Position numbers and translations under genes: made by a program. The notes under the pieces were generated by a model. It was not told the DNA's origin. It saw nothing but the letters and a program-made list of their open reading frames with translations, and searched no databases. DNA of 60,872 nt. Source: Conoideocrella luteorostrata. Its lineage: Eukaryota; Ascomycota; Sordariomycetes; Hypocreales; Clavicipitaceae. The DNA is taken from the NCBI GenBank assembly GCA_032433595.1, contig JASWJB010000269.1, positions 1 to 60,872 on the forward strand, in the 5' to 3' direction. Positions 9,845 through 19,876 of the stretch are shown piece after piece (position 1 is the first letter of the stretch; the number at the start of each line of letters is the position of its first letter).

Positions 9845-12829
9845 AATCGCGGTGTTGAGGCGTGAATAGAAAAGGGCCAGGAGATAATATGTATTGTTTC
9901 TAAAGAATCAAAGAAGCAAGGCAAAGGCAGTAAGTGAATGGCCTCTATATTTATATATATCTACTGCTTATGTGTTGTCGCCATCATTCTCGAGCAAGTC
10001 GTGTATCAATAATTTCTGAACCTGACTCACGGCAGCAGAACCCAGACCACAGACCGGGCAGGACCTTCACCAGGATTTATTATTCGTGCGAATATTATAT
10101 GAGCCGTGTATAGTGAAGATGAACGGTTATTCGATTGCAAAGGCCGCTTTTTAATTTAGGCTTTAATAACGAAGGTTCTGTTGAAGTTTCAGCTGCATCG
10201 CATGAATTGATGCCACGTTCGCATACCTGGTCAATCTTCTAGCGGATTTTAGCCTGTGCCTGGCACCGACAGGGATCTTGACAAACTTATCCAGGCATAT
10301 AAGATGTGGCTGACCCTACTATATATATCTAATCCCCTCGAGCTTATTTTAATATGATAATAAATAACGTCAGAAAAGACGGCTAGAACGCCGCCAGGCT
10401 TGGTGTCAAGTGGAGGAGAAAGGTCGCCAGCCGAACAACGGTCCCAGCGGAGCAATGGTCCCATGCACACACAATGCACTCACCCCTCAGGAGCAAGTCC
10501 TGTTCCAACACTAGAAATGACTCATGAAACGCTCCAAACTGTATGGTTTGCTTGTAGGCACAATAATCATGCTATGGGTCTTTTGCCGTAGAGGTTCGTA
10601 GGATTGCGGGTCGTTTGTTAGGAGTGATTATGAGTTTACAAGGCGTACACGTAGTGCACAGAGTAAGAAAAATGGAGTCGGTGGAGCGTAACACATTTTC
10701 TTGGTCTTCACATCTCCTTACCGTAACAAACAAGCTTAATGTCGATTATGCTTTAGTATATTATTCCGATGCTGTTTCATGTGCAGATTGGGTGTTAGTT
10801 TGTTTGCACTACTAAGCAAGCCCCGCTGCCCCTATTACACGAGCTTGCATTCTTCTATATTTTATCTACGAGGCCGCTGCAGAGAAATCTTTTCGGGTAG
10901 GAAGAGAATATTCGAAGCAGTAGCTTCGGCAGCGTTACAAATGTCAGCAAGTTGGCCCATAATCAAAGAAATTTAATTAAATGACAGCATTCTCCTCAAC
11001 ACATATGGATCTGTTGGTTTCGCACAGCGGCTTGCCAGGTGGAGTCGCATCTAGAATGAACTCTAGCCCCAATTCATCTGGCCTTAGCAGGCCACGGTCC
11101 ATTATTTGCTGTCCAGTACGCCTGCGGCGTTAGTCTGGGCGACAAAGACGTTGCAGAGATCGTCCAGAGTGAGTATAGAAGATTAGAGAGAGATTGTGAA
11201 TGGAAGGGACGGTGAATAGCAGGGACGGTGGACTTACAAAGACGAGATTCTCTGGGCTGTTTTATATGTCGCTTACTATAGTTTTGCCGTGCCGCCTGTA
11301 CACACTTGCGAGAATTGTCATCGGGGGACCAAGTGACGTCCATTGGATGCAGCCTGGTGAAGGGGTTCGTCCTGTGGATATTCTACGCCACTCCTCCTAC
11401 TATATTGGCAGCGTAAATATCGATCGTCTATTGCCAGTAGCTTGACGAGTCGGCCACCGTGAAGGCAAGTGGATGTATTTCGTTTGATAAGAAACTGATC
11501 TCGCAGGCTTCTTCAGCTTGTGGAAACACTTGAATTCTTGACGTCAAACACATCCTTGAATGGCTAATGGCCTGGAAGTGCAACGAAGTTGCCTATGCTT
11601 CGTATTAAAATGGGCATATCTGTCTACATGACCGAGGTGATCCTAGAATAAGAGTAGCGCTGAGATAGAAGAAAGACAGACGCAATAGTAACCTTCTGTT
11701 CCTGTCGAAGTGCGAAGCTTTGATATCTATTAGCTCTGAAGAGTAAATATGAGGAAGTCGATAATTCAGCTAGTTATCGAGATGCTCAGGAAGCAGAGCG
11801 TAGGTGCAAGGCAATGGGTGGCCGGCGGAGCTCGAAGAGTTATATACCAGAGAGTCGTCAGAGGCCGGCATTGTACGAAGTCTGCAATATTTATGGCGAT
11901 GCATCAGATGACGCTCATCGCACCAAGGTTGCTAAACGATGATGGCGGCATGGGTGCATACATGGAACAGGACAACAAGAAGTTGTATTCTCCATTCCTG
12001 GGACCCCATTTCACTACCGTGACGCCAGCAGCTGCGAGAAGGGCATGTTGGATGAGAGTGCCTCAAGACACAGGTAGTCAGTCATCCAGTCCAAGGTATT
12101 GACAGATCAATCTCAACCGAAACCCACAAAAGGAACGCTATAGGGTTGATCGGGCACTGACTTATTACGTTCTAAAGCCCATTTTCGTACCCTACACTAC
12201 TTACATCCACCATGGTCAGAAAGCAAGCTCGGCCGCCGATGCGCAATACTAAGCGAATATGCTCCCTCCTGCCGCGCTTGGATTCTGGGCCATGGCGTGC
12301 TTCATGCGTCTGACGAAATGTGCGGAGGCAACTAACAGGACTGTTTTTTTGTCAAAGTGGGGTGGTTCTTCTTCCTCATTCTGTCCTACTTCTTTTTCCC
12401 ACTTCCCCGTCTCTTTCAAGTGCTAGTACTCCTCAGCCTCATCCTGTCTCTTCAACAACACCAATTGCAAGCTGGAAAAGTTTCGTCAGCAAATATCACA
12501 AGAAGTTTGTTCAGCGCATTAGGATAGATTACGATTTTTGTATGAAAATCATCAACCTCTTACACTGTTACCACACGTTTGGGCACCCGCGAACTCCACA
12601 CAGCCAAGCTTATCCCCCCCGGCCAAATAGGAAGTAGAGCGCGAAGCAGACGTTTATGACGCGCATCTGCTATCCAATTCTAGATGCTGTTTCGCTGCTA
12701 AGTGTCACGGAGACGCTTACCCTGGAACCGGGTAAGGAGGGCAAGGGATTCGAGATAGCCCTAGGCGTCTACTAAGAATGTTTATGAAGGACCTTTAGCA
12801 TCTTAAACGTTCAAGCCCGCTACGATTGG
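9845..12829. other. Long gene-poor stretch
   Basis: About 3 kb with no gene I can support. Frames such as 11749-12102 stay open for over 100 codons but show no motif, no homologous pattern and no start context that would set them apart from chance. Confidence 0.5.
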
Positions 12830-13727
12830 AGGAACCTGGTTTTCAGATGTTCAGATGCTCCTGGAGAGGATACAACTTCAAAGACTATTATGGTTTATTT
12901 CTATGGAGGGGCTTTCGTCCAAGGTGATGGGCGAATAGAGCAATATGGATCTGTTGCGAAATATTTTCTTAAGGAAAAGAGTGCTGATGCTGTCTTTTCA
13001 TTGCAATACCGTCTTTTAGGGCATGGGGGCACGAATCTGTACCCAGCCGCGCTTTGGGACGCACTATCAGGGTAACTATTCCTACTGGACGACCTCCGTA
13101 AGCCACCTAGCTAGATTATGATAGCGGGCGATAGCGCTGGCGCCAACCTTGCAACGGCCCTACTGCGCTATCTCTATGAGTTTAGATCTACTATTAACAT
13201 ATCTACACCCAAGTGCGCCGTGCATCTCTCGCCATGGGTTGAGCCCTTCTACTATAATGTACGGAGTAGCAGATAACCCACACCGCAGCACCGACTTTAT
13301 CCCTGACACGTATGGCAGTCAGTTGCCCTCCTTCTGCCTGTTTGCTATGGCGCTATTTGTTTTTGGAGGAAGGGGTGAGCAAGATGCTGCAGTCCCACCA
13401 CATCTCGGCTCCATGCCGCAAAAGTTCATGACAACCAGTCTGGGGGAGCACACGCATACGCGGGAAGCCGCCCCAATCCTGAGACCAATCCGTACATCAC
13501 GACGCCGGGCAACCCGTCATGCGGGTGAGAATTTACACAAACCCTAGCTCCGCCCAGCCACAGCGACTGGGGGTTCGTGTAATTCTTCACCCGCCTGCCC
13601 AACGCCTGGTCCTATGTTCGTGAATGCGGGAACAGCGGAGTTATTTTTCGAGCACATTGCACAATCGGCTGCGGAGATGCTTGACGTCAAGGTTAATGTC
13701 GTGCACTGCCAGTACAAACGGCGGTGA
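12830..13727 (+). pseudogene. Broken alpha/beta-hydrolase (HSL-like esterase) gene
   Basis: Pieces of one hydrolase occur in order in different frames. First comes VYFYGGAFV (the HGGG oxyanion-hole strand, with the His replaced by Tyr) and a FSLQYRLL...YPAALWDALSG segment at 12890-13075. Next comes IAGDSAGANLATALL, the nucleophile-elbow Ser, near 13123-13170, leading to HLSPWVEPFYYN. After that the frame meets a stop inside a TACGGAGTAG sequence near 13258. Later pieces (NPYITTPGNP near 13490, and NAGTAELFFEHIAQ near 13622) are in other frames. Several frame breaks cannot be explained by clean introns, so this is a decayed gene. The upstream N-terminal part is not clearly recognisable. The family (hormone-sensitive-lipase-type esterase) is well supported; the original substrate is unknown. 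Confidence 0.65.
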
Positions 13728-15520
13728 TCATGGTACGACACCGACAAGATATAGAGGCCCTTGCAGTTGAGGTTACTAGTAAGACAATCAAATTTGTTGC
13801 CAATCAATGCAGCTATGTGACACGACGCTGACAATTTCGGGCCAACCTTGACCTGATTCCGAGCTGACAGATGTCAATTTGGGCTGCAACCCGCTGCTGC
13901 AGGCCAGGAAACAAACCCAGTTGCTACACCATGAGCTCGTACTGTTATTTCAGCCCCTGTTGCACTATTTACAACTTGAAGTACTTGCGTTCTTGGGGCC
14001 TGCAAGACACACACTTTGAAGTGGAACCTTGATAATACACCGCCTCATGTCGGGCATGAACATAAAGGCGGCACGCGGGTCACGAAAACAGTGGTCGGTC
14101 AACCAACGCCCCTTCATGTTGCAAGAGACTATTAACAAATGGACCCAATCTACTCCGTATGTCTAGCTGGCTTAAAAGCGATATGGAGAGAGAGGGTAGC
14201 TTAGCAGGGTACTAGGAGCTTTAATGAGTTAGCTATTGATGCTATTTTTATTAAATTCACGCTCCAATTACGACAGTTGTGATGCATTTAATTAAGAAGG
14301 TCAAATTGAGGAATATGTGCAGAAGCGGCCACCGTTTGCTGGCCCCACGCGGGCGGCAACCTTGGCTCAATCGGTACTCTGTACTCTGTACACCGGACTG
14401 CGTACTCCGTACGGAGCAGTTACATTTGGCGACGACATCGCAAACGGCTGGTTCGGAGTGTTAGTACAACGCTATTCGCTATTTCAGGCTAGGTTGCCGT
14501 CGGTGGATATCTGCGCAGTGCAACAATAGAATTGGGATCGTCATTAATTATTCCGTAGATTTATCGGAGTCTGATGGCGTCTCCACCTCGTGTTCGGATC
14601 CACTTGGGCTTTGTTTTATTTATGCACGACTTCGTACCCGTTACGGAATGCTCCTGGCAATCGCCGCGAATTGCTGCATTTAAACGCCGCCGATGTCGTG
14701 CTATTCTATACCATAGAGTAGGCGGAGACTAGTATGCTGCTACGCTCCATCTATCGTAAGTACTCCGTATAACACTTGGCGTTGCGGGTAAACTGTGTGT
14801 GGTGTGAGGAGATTGGGAACGGAGAACAGGCCCCCTGTTGGCAGCTCCGGTGATGTAGATTGCGTGGTGCAGCGCCTGTATGACCGACAATCTGCTGTCC
14901 TTCCACAATAACGGTGCTTCTGCGGGAAACCGGAATTCGTCGGGATGCTATTGTGGCAGAGGAGGCAGGACATGCAACAGAACCTACGGGGCCCCCATTC
15001 TTGGAGTATGCCAAGATTCCGGCCGTGCTGTGTTGGTTTTCCCGCCACAGCAACACAATTTCGGCATCCAGCATGCCTCATTTTAAGCGGTGAGTCAATC
15101 AATGGCGTCAAGGAATTGCGGCTGTTCTCGGTACTATTGGACGAGGCAAGCTCAGCTCCAGAGTCTCTGGAGTGCACATGTGTTCTCCAGTCAATGCTTT
15201 GCCTGTGCGCACGGTGTAAAGTGTATCCCGCAAGTTCTGGTGTTTGCACGGAGCATAGAAGCTGTGATACATTGAGATTATTTCATGGCATATTATTTAT
15301 TGAAAACGTATCACAAGGCCAGGGCTACTGCACTGACTCCCCAGCACTTAAGGCTCGCCAGTTGGCCACACTTCTGTCCTTCAACCCCTTCCAAGCTTGC
15401 TCGTTGTCCGCACTTTATCTTCCAACATCAATTCCAAGCTTACCCGTTATTCACACTCTGTCCTTCCGTATTCTTTCTTCCACATTATATCCGTCAACTC
15501 CAACTTCAACCACGGTGAGC
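13728..15520. other. Gene-poor stretch ahead of the gasdermin-like gene
   Basis: About 1.8 kb. Copies of TACTCCGTA lie at about 14151, 14403 and 14762. Antisense frames at 14740-15249 are open but unrecognised. The last 200 bases form a pyrimidine-rich leader (CTTCAACCCCTTCC, CTGTCCTTCCG) typical of fungal 5' UTRs and most likely belong to the next gene. Confidence 0.5.
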
Positions 15521-16390
15521 ATGGTCAACACGTACATCACAACTCCGAGTTGGACTATAGCACCGCCTCCAGATGGCCCGATCAAGCTTGGCCATCTTCT
15601 CCTTGCTGACACGGGAGAGGATATGTTTAAGCCGGTGAACCGCAAGTCAATCGTTCCGTTACCCTATGAAAATGTGACCACTGTGACTGGGTTCAAGAAG
15701 TCCCGTTCCGAGCTCACGTCCGGTAACGCGGGCATTGCTGCGAAGATATTGGGACTTCTCGGCATCGGTGGAGATGCGGGCATGCTCTACGAGAAAGGTC
15801 GCAACGACGTCTTCACTTGCGAGAAGATTGACACAATGGAGTTCGAACCTACGACAGAATACATCGCTGAGGTAATGAACTCGGCAGAAATTCAGATTTT
15901 CATGAAGGAGTGCAACTATAAAGCGCCCTTGTACTTGATCACTGGTTTCAAGATCGCAAGGGGAGCTACTCTTGAATCAAGCAGTAGTGAAGGGTATGGC
16001 CTGCAGATTAACGGCGGCCTGAAGTCTCCCATTTTCTCTGCAGGGCTGGATGGGAAGGGGAACATAACGAAGGAATCCGAGAGCTTGGAGCATTTTGCGG
16101 ACTTCATCATGGCGTTCCGGGCCAGGAAGATTTGGTATGAGAATAAGGATGTCATAAAGGACAAAGCTCACCACAAAGATGGGTCCATGTATGACGAACC
16201 TGACCGCAGCATGGTGCTCATGCAGGACGGAACGCATGAGCGCAAGAGTCCCAATCGTACCCTGCAGATAGGTGGCTATCTTCAGTTGTCGGATTTCCCC
16301 TCTGAAATGGGGCTGACCACAGAAAGTGGTGTTGAGAACGGAGTTGAAATTTGTTGGGTCATTCCAAACACTCACCTAGATTTTGAGTAA
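15521..16390 (+). CDS. Fungal protein with gasdermin-like layout (fold inferred)
   Basis: A single-exon 289-aa soluble protein; the ATG at 15521 follows a pyrimidine-rich leader, and the frame open upstream of it has no protein character. It begins with a PSWTIAPPPDGPIKLGHLL motif that I recall as conserved in a family of uncharacterised ascomycete proteins. Then come a Phe-Lys-rich strand, a Gly-rich hydrophobic segment (AAKILGLLGIGG), a region with TMEFEPTTEYIAEVM, the strand pair LYLITGFKIARGATL, a Ser/Gly-rich glycine hairpin and ADFIMAFRARKIWY, then a polar C-terminal tail of about 75 residues. This order resembles the gasdermin N-terminal domain, where a VYVVTE-type strand, a flexible hairpin and a LAFRV-type strand occur in the same order, with a short C-terminal extension as in HET-Q1. 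It faces a subtilisin-like protease gene 495 bp away, as expected for a fungal gasdermin/protease pair. Existence of the gene is firm; gasdermin membership is inference. Confidence 0.6.
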   Translation: MVNTYITTPSWTIAPPPDGPIKLGHLLLADTGEDMFKPVNRKSIVPLPYENVTTVTGFKKSRSELTSGNAGIAAKILGLLGIGGDAGMLYEKGRNDVFTCEKIDTMEFEPTTEYIAEVMNSAEIQIFMKECNYKAPLYLITGFKIARGATLESSSSEGYGLQINGGLKSPIFSAGLDGKGNITKESESLEHFADFIMAFRARKIWYENKDVIKDKAHHKDGSMYDEPDRSMVLMQDGTHERKSPNRTLQIGGYLQLSDFPSEMGLTTESGVENGVEICWVIPNTHLDFE

Positions 16391-16885
16391 TTCTCGTTCC
16401 TAGGAGCTCATGCTCGGCCTTAGAATTTTGAGGTAGACTTTAGTTGAATCATCTGAAAATGCTACGTCTGTATGCTAGATCCTATTACAGTCGATTTAAT
16501 CGCCATGATAGGCGCAGGGAAAGCTTCTTCGGATTAGTTGATTATGCTGCTGCCGTTAACGATGCTGCTATTTACAATACTACTGACCATGTTCTTGTTG
16601 CCTTACGCCGAGCTTCTTCCATGGCAGAATCTCACCGCCTGTTTTCTGTATCGTAGGGCTTCTTAATACCACATCTTCGCAATGCTGTACACCACAATAT
16701 CTCGTGAATTTCATCGATTAGTTGCAAAATAAAGTAACAAATTATCCAATCTGAGAGAAGAAAAAAATTGATCACCACTTTGTGCATGCTCATTAAAGAT
16801 GCGAAGTGGGACGCTACGCTTCTCCCTGCTTGCCCTCGCCTTGCTTGACCGCAAATCTCACGCAAATGTCCGCTTCCCCTGATCA
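16391..16885. other. Shared 3' region of convergent genes
   Basis: 495 bp between the stop codons of the gasdermin-like gene and the protease gene, which point at each other. It should hold both polyadenylation regions. No additional frame is convincing. Confidence 0.6.
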
Positions 16886-19876
16886 TTACGTGTCGTCCTT
16901 CAGTGCTTCCTTGATCTTCGATTTGATATCGCTCGTCGTAGATTCCCCATCCCAAAACTTTCTCCAAGGGGTGACATATCTATAACCATCAGAAGGCACC
17001 GACATAGCCCGCAAGATACTTCTCATTCCTGCTCGAGAGAACACTTTTCGCCGGTGCTCGTCCGACAAACATCCAGAGTACTGCAGAACATTGGCGATGA
17101 TACCTACCAAAATAGGTGTAGAGAACGACGTTCCGGATTTGCGAACACCAGGCTCCCAGACCGATTCAATTCCCACTCCCAGCGTACTAAAGTTGTCACT
17201 ATCTGACTTTGGGGCAGGATCCATGCCGCTCTTGTTTCCGTTTCCATCTGAAGCATGGACGCAGATAACCTTGTCCATTCTCGCGGGAAAACTTCTCCTA
17301 GCGTTCCCGCCGGAGTTGGAAGCCGCAGCACAGACAATAATTCCGTTGATTTCGGCGAGTTCAATCTCTCTCTTTATGCCGTCGTGGTCACTCAACAAGC
17401 CGAAGGAAATATTGATCAGGTCAACTCTACATTCACGCGCCCACCTGATTGCCTGATCACCTCAATGTCAGTCTCGCATCAAATCAACACCGGTTCGTAC
17501 GTACATGGATTAAATGGTCTCTGCCATAATGTCCTTTGGTCTCTGATATTTTTCCAATGTATATATCTGCCCCCGGGTGCATCTGTAGCAGTGAGGCAGC
17601 CACGTCAGTGCCATGGCCATATGTATCAACACCAAGATCTCCAACGAATGACTTGATTTCCCGGAAAGGTGAATCTCGTTTCTCTCTGTTCATTTTGATA
17701 CCCCTGAAGAAAGACTTGTCGACATCGATGCCGGTATCCAAGATGGCAATACGAATTGGGCGACTGTTGGGAAGACTGTTGGGAAGACTCTTGATGTTGT
17801 TCGTGTAAAATTCTTGACCACGACTAAAAAAATCGTCGGCATGGCCACATCTGCTCGACAGTTAGTCTTATTCCATGGTTCTCAAATAGTCAAGAAGCTC
17901 CTACAATTTATTAGAGGCATCAAGAAGATCCCTGTCATCATACAGCTGCACACGTTGTCTGTCGAGTCCAAAAAGTTAGCCAGTGCTACATAAACCAGGA
18001 GGTTTACCAGGGTAGTGTTTTCAACCTTTCTGACGTGCTCGAACTTTGGACCAACCCTGGCACGAATATCTCGCGCGGACAGTTGGGTTTTGAAAGATCA
18101 AATGGATCGGAAGAAAAGTCGGCTTTTCGATTCTCCTCGAGGTTATCAATCACACTCCGGAGAGCGTCCAGGCACGTGGTTTCTTCATCGGGCTTGCCCG
18201 GACCCTCAATATCATGCAGACTAATGTTGAGACAGCATTTTAGCGCTTCATAGTATAGTGACCCGGTATTCTTAATAACCAGGCGCTTTATTTGCATATT
18301 CGTCATGATGGCACTTAGGCGATGATTGATGTCGGAACCGAGCTCCAAGTCTGCCACAATGTGCCCGAGACCAATCTCGAGAATGGCCCTTCCCAATGAA
18401 GTGAGTAACGGGAACTTGACAGCATCTGAAGGCTTGGGCTTCTGTTGCTGATGCAGGGGAAACGTCAGGAAGGGATTATAAACTTCCATGATTTCGTTAT
18501 TTGAAGAGTCGAAGAGAAATAAAATGTCCCTTGTAGTCCACTCTTCTGGCGTACCAACAAGATACGCATGAAGAAGTGTATAAGACAAGTTGGTCGCAAG
18601 CGCAAATCTATCATATCGTTTCAACGTAGGGCCGTCATGGTTCAGAATGTCGTATAAGGAGAGTGTCCGAAGGTGGGGGTATGCGTGTGGGACCGCTGAT
18701 GGATCTCGTATAATGTAGCTGTCGAAGGCTGATGTCTCCAGCGTCCGTCTCGGCTCACAAGATTGCTGAACAACTTTACAGAAGTCAGAGATGTTCAGCG
18801 GCTCGAGACTTTCAGGTCTAAAATTGATCTTGTGGTCATTATGGTTCATTGACAATATGTGAGGCTGGGTACTCACGACCGAGGATTAACTGTACATGTT
18901 ATCTCCTGCCACTTGTCCTGCGTAGAACACTTAGATATAAATATTCCACGTCGGTTGCAATCGGTGGCTTCGGGATATCGAATCTGGAGCATTGCTAAGT
19001 GATCGGGCTCGCATTCGGAGCTGATGTTATTCCTCAATACGCTGAAGAGGTCAGCCAGGCACTTTTGTGCTCGCTCCAGGTCATGACACCGAACTCGACG
19101 CCCCGGGCTTTCCGGTATTTCCCATTGAGTTTCCGTTTCTTCAAGTGTTTCGCATTGAGTTTCCATTTCGTCAAGTGTTTCGCATTGAGTTTCCGTTTCG
19201 TCAAGTGTTTCGCATTGAGTTTCCATTTTTGCACGTGCCGCTATCATCAATTCTCGTCGGGTTTTCCGGATTTGAGATCGGTCTTTGAGTTTACTTTTAC
19301 CTTTAGTGGACACTGCAAATTCCAAGAACGCCGAAACATCCTTTGAAGAGACGTTTTCTTGTTGCATATTGTTGAATAACGCGTAGAGCGCTAGAGAGTT
19401 GGAACCGAACAATCTGTCTTCGACAAAAGTTAATAAGAGAACTCCATGGCCAGAACAGGCTCATATCCCACTTTTGTCTCGCTCCGTCATGTTTGACGCG
19501 CTCCCAACGCCCTAGATCAGAGATAAATGACGTCAGTGATTCAACCATACACCAAAGGGATAGCCATACTGACCTCAGAATCTTGGTTCCTTGCCAATGC
19601 AGAAAATAGAAAGGCCGCTTCAGTAATCTTTTGGTCGAGCAAGATAGATTCAGACCTGTTAGGGTACCCCGGGACCTCTGTTTCTTCGTCCAAACTAGGA
19701 GGTAGGTAGTAACGATAGAAATTGACGATTCCTTGATGAGTGATCCTATCGATACACAATTCCGGCAGATTTGGGTCATTTAGGAGCTCACCAATCCAGT
19801 TATCTAGTGCTGACAACACGCGACGAGGTTCATCCAAACGCGGAAGCTTAGGGCCGTCACGCTCGATTTGTGACAT
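16886..19876 (-). CDS. Intracellular subtilisin-like (S8) protease with DUF7580-type N-terminal region
   Basis: A multi-exon gene for a protein of about 800 residues without a signal peptide. The N-terminal half has the pattern of fungal DUF7580 proteins (RYDRFALATNLSYTLLHAYL, then PLLTSLGRAILEIGLG). The C-terminal half is a complete subtilase domain: Asp in IAILDTGIDV, His in DTYGHGTDVA, oxyanion Asn in AAASNSGG and Ser in KSGTSFSTP. Well-supported pieces are 16886-17452, 17505-17850, a small exon from about 17958 to 17905, about 18008-18817, and from 18877 up through about 19412, joined by GT...AG introns with CTAAC branches. The first exon runs from the ATG at 19876 to about 19545. Two junctions are unsettled: the one near 17958-18010, where the obvious splice creates TGA, and the first intron. 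A 30-bp minisatellite lies in the coding part. By analogy with HET-Q2, its substrate could be the neighbouring gasdermin-like protein. Confidence 0.75.
19123..19232 (-). repeat. Coding 30-bp minisatellite, about 3.7 copies
   Basis: Units begin at 19123, 19153, 19183 and 19213 and differ by one or two bases. On the coding (minus) strand each adds ten residues of the form ETQCETLDE plus a variable residue, so copy-number changes keep the frame of the protease gene. Confidence 0.9.

Noticed and set aside
11749..12102. 117-codon frame in the gene-poor arm
   Set aside because: No domain, no start context and no splice partner; length alone is not enough in this region.
14945..15520. In-frame extension of the gasdermin-like gene upstream to 14945
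   Set aside because: The frame is open but the sequence has no protein-like pattern, antisense frames are open too, and the conserved family start is at 15521 after a pyrimidine-rich leader.
19123..19232. Regularly spaced repeats considered as a CRISPR-like array
   Set aside because: There are no spacers; the units are contiguous, in frame, and inside a eukaryotic coding exon.
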